A stretch of DNA of 6,876 bases from contig WRHA01000316.1 of assembly GCA_009783395.1 (NCBI GenBank), positions 1-6,876 on the forward strand. Direction: 5' to 3'. Positions 6,871-6,876 of this stretch are shown here, piece by piece. The notes under the pieces are model-generated. The model was not told the origin of the DNA. It worked only from the letters and a program-made list of their open reading frames with translations, and did no database searches. Each line of letters opens with the position of its first letter. Within the stretch, counting starts at the first letter, position 1. The position numbers and the translations under genes are program-made. This stretch comes from Defluviitaleaceae bacterium (lineage in GTDB: Bacteria; Bacillota; Clostridia; Lachnospirales; WQUN01).

Positions 6871-6876
6871 GCAACT

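Noticed and set aside
6737..6876. Open frame from ATG 6737 to the window end (starts MPPLARKKAK)
   Set aside because: The purine stretch AAAGGTG is almost touching the ATG, the frame runs through the inverted repeat and the T7 terminator-like hairpin, and the protein resembles nothing I know. It cannot be excluded without downstream sequence.

Overview
The window most likely comes from a Gram-positive anaerobe of the Clostridia type. This rests on gene character, not on a marker gene. The FtsH is the short clostridial-style paralogue, the cyclic-di-GMP enzyme carries a LacI-type ligand-binding module, and Shine-Dalgarno sites are purine-rich. A spirochaete is a less likely alternative, because LacI-GGDEF fusions also occur there. 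Nothing in the window fixes the genus.

All four full-length genes lie on the + strand. Positions 1-123 hold a 40-codon open frame (a small gene or the tail of one cut by the window edge). It stops on the first base of a perfect 45-nt palindromic terminator (123-167). A near-consensus sigma-A promoter (TTGACG, 17 bp, TATACT; 188-216) then drives a 734-aa cytoplasmic diguanylate cyclase (244-2448), made of a LacI-type sensor domain, a linker, a GAF-like region and an intact GGDEF domain. Four bases later comes proA (2453-3688), gamma-glutamyl-phosphate reductase of proline synthesis. Its Shine-Dalgarno site lies inside the last codons of the cyclase gene.

A 70-bp gap contains a second probable promoter (TTGGCG, 18 bp, TATAAT) and no evident terminator. 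It is followed by a 577-aa membrane-bound AAA+ zinc protease of the FtsH family (3759-5492). One base later starts a 403-aa protein with five predicted membrane segments and an extracytoplasmic metallophosphoesterase domain (5494-6705). These two genes look translationally linked, yet the phosphoesterase uses very different arginine codons from ftsH, which suggests a separate origin.

The final 171 bases have no convincing gene. They contain an imperfect long inverted repeat and a hairpin followed by seven Ts near the window end, probably a terminator.

The genes suggest two transcription units: a ligand-sensing c-di-GMP enzyme with a proline biosynthesis gene, and a membrane proteolysis/phosphoesterase pair. 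I see no phage, insertion sequence, CRISPR array, tRNA or rRNA. The most unusual items are the LacI-GGDEF fusion coupled to proA and the atypical FtsH paired with a possibly foreign membrane phosphoesterase.
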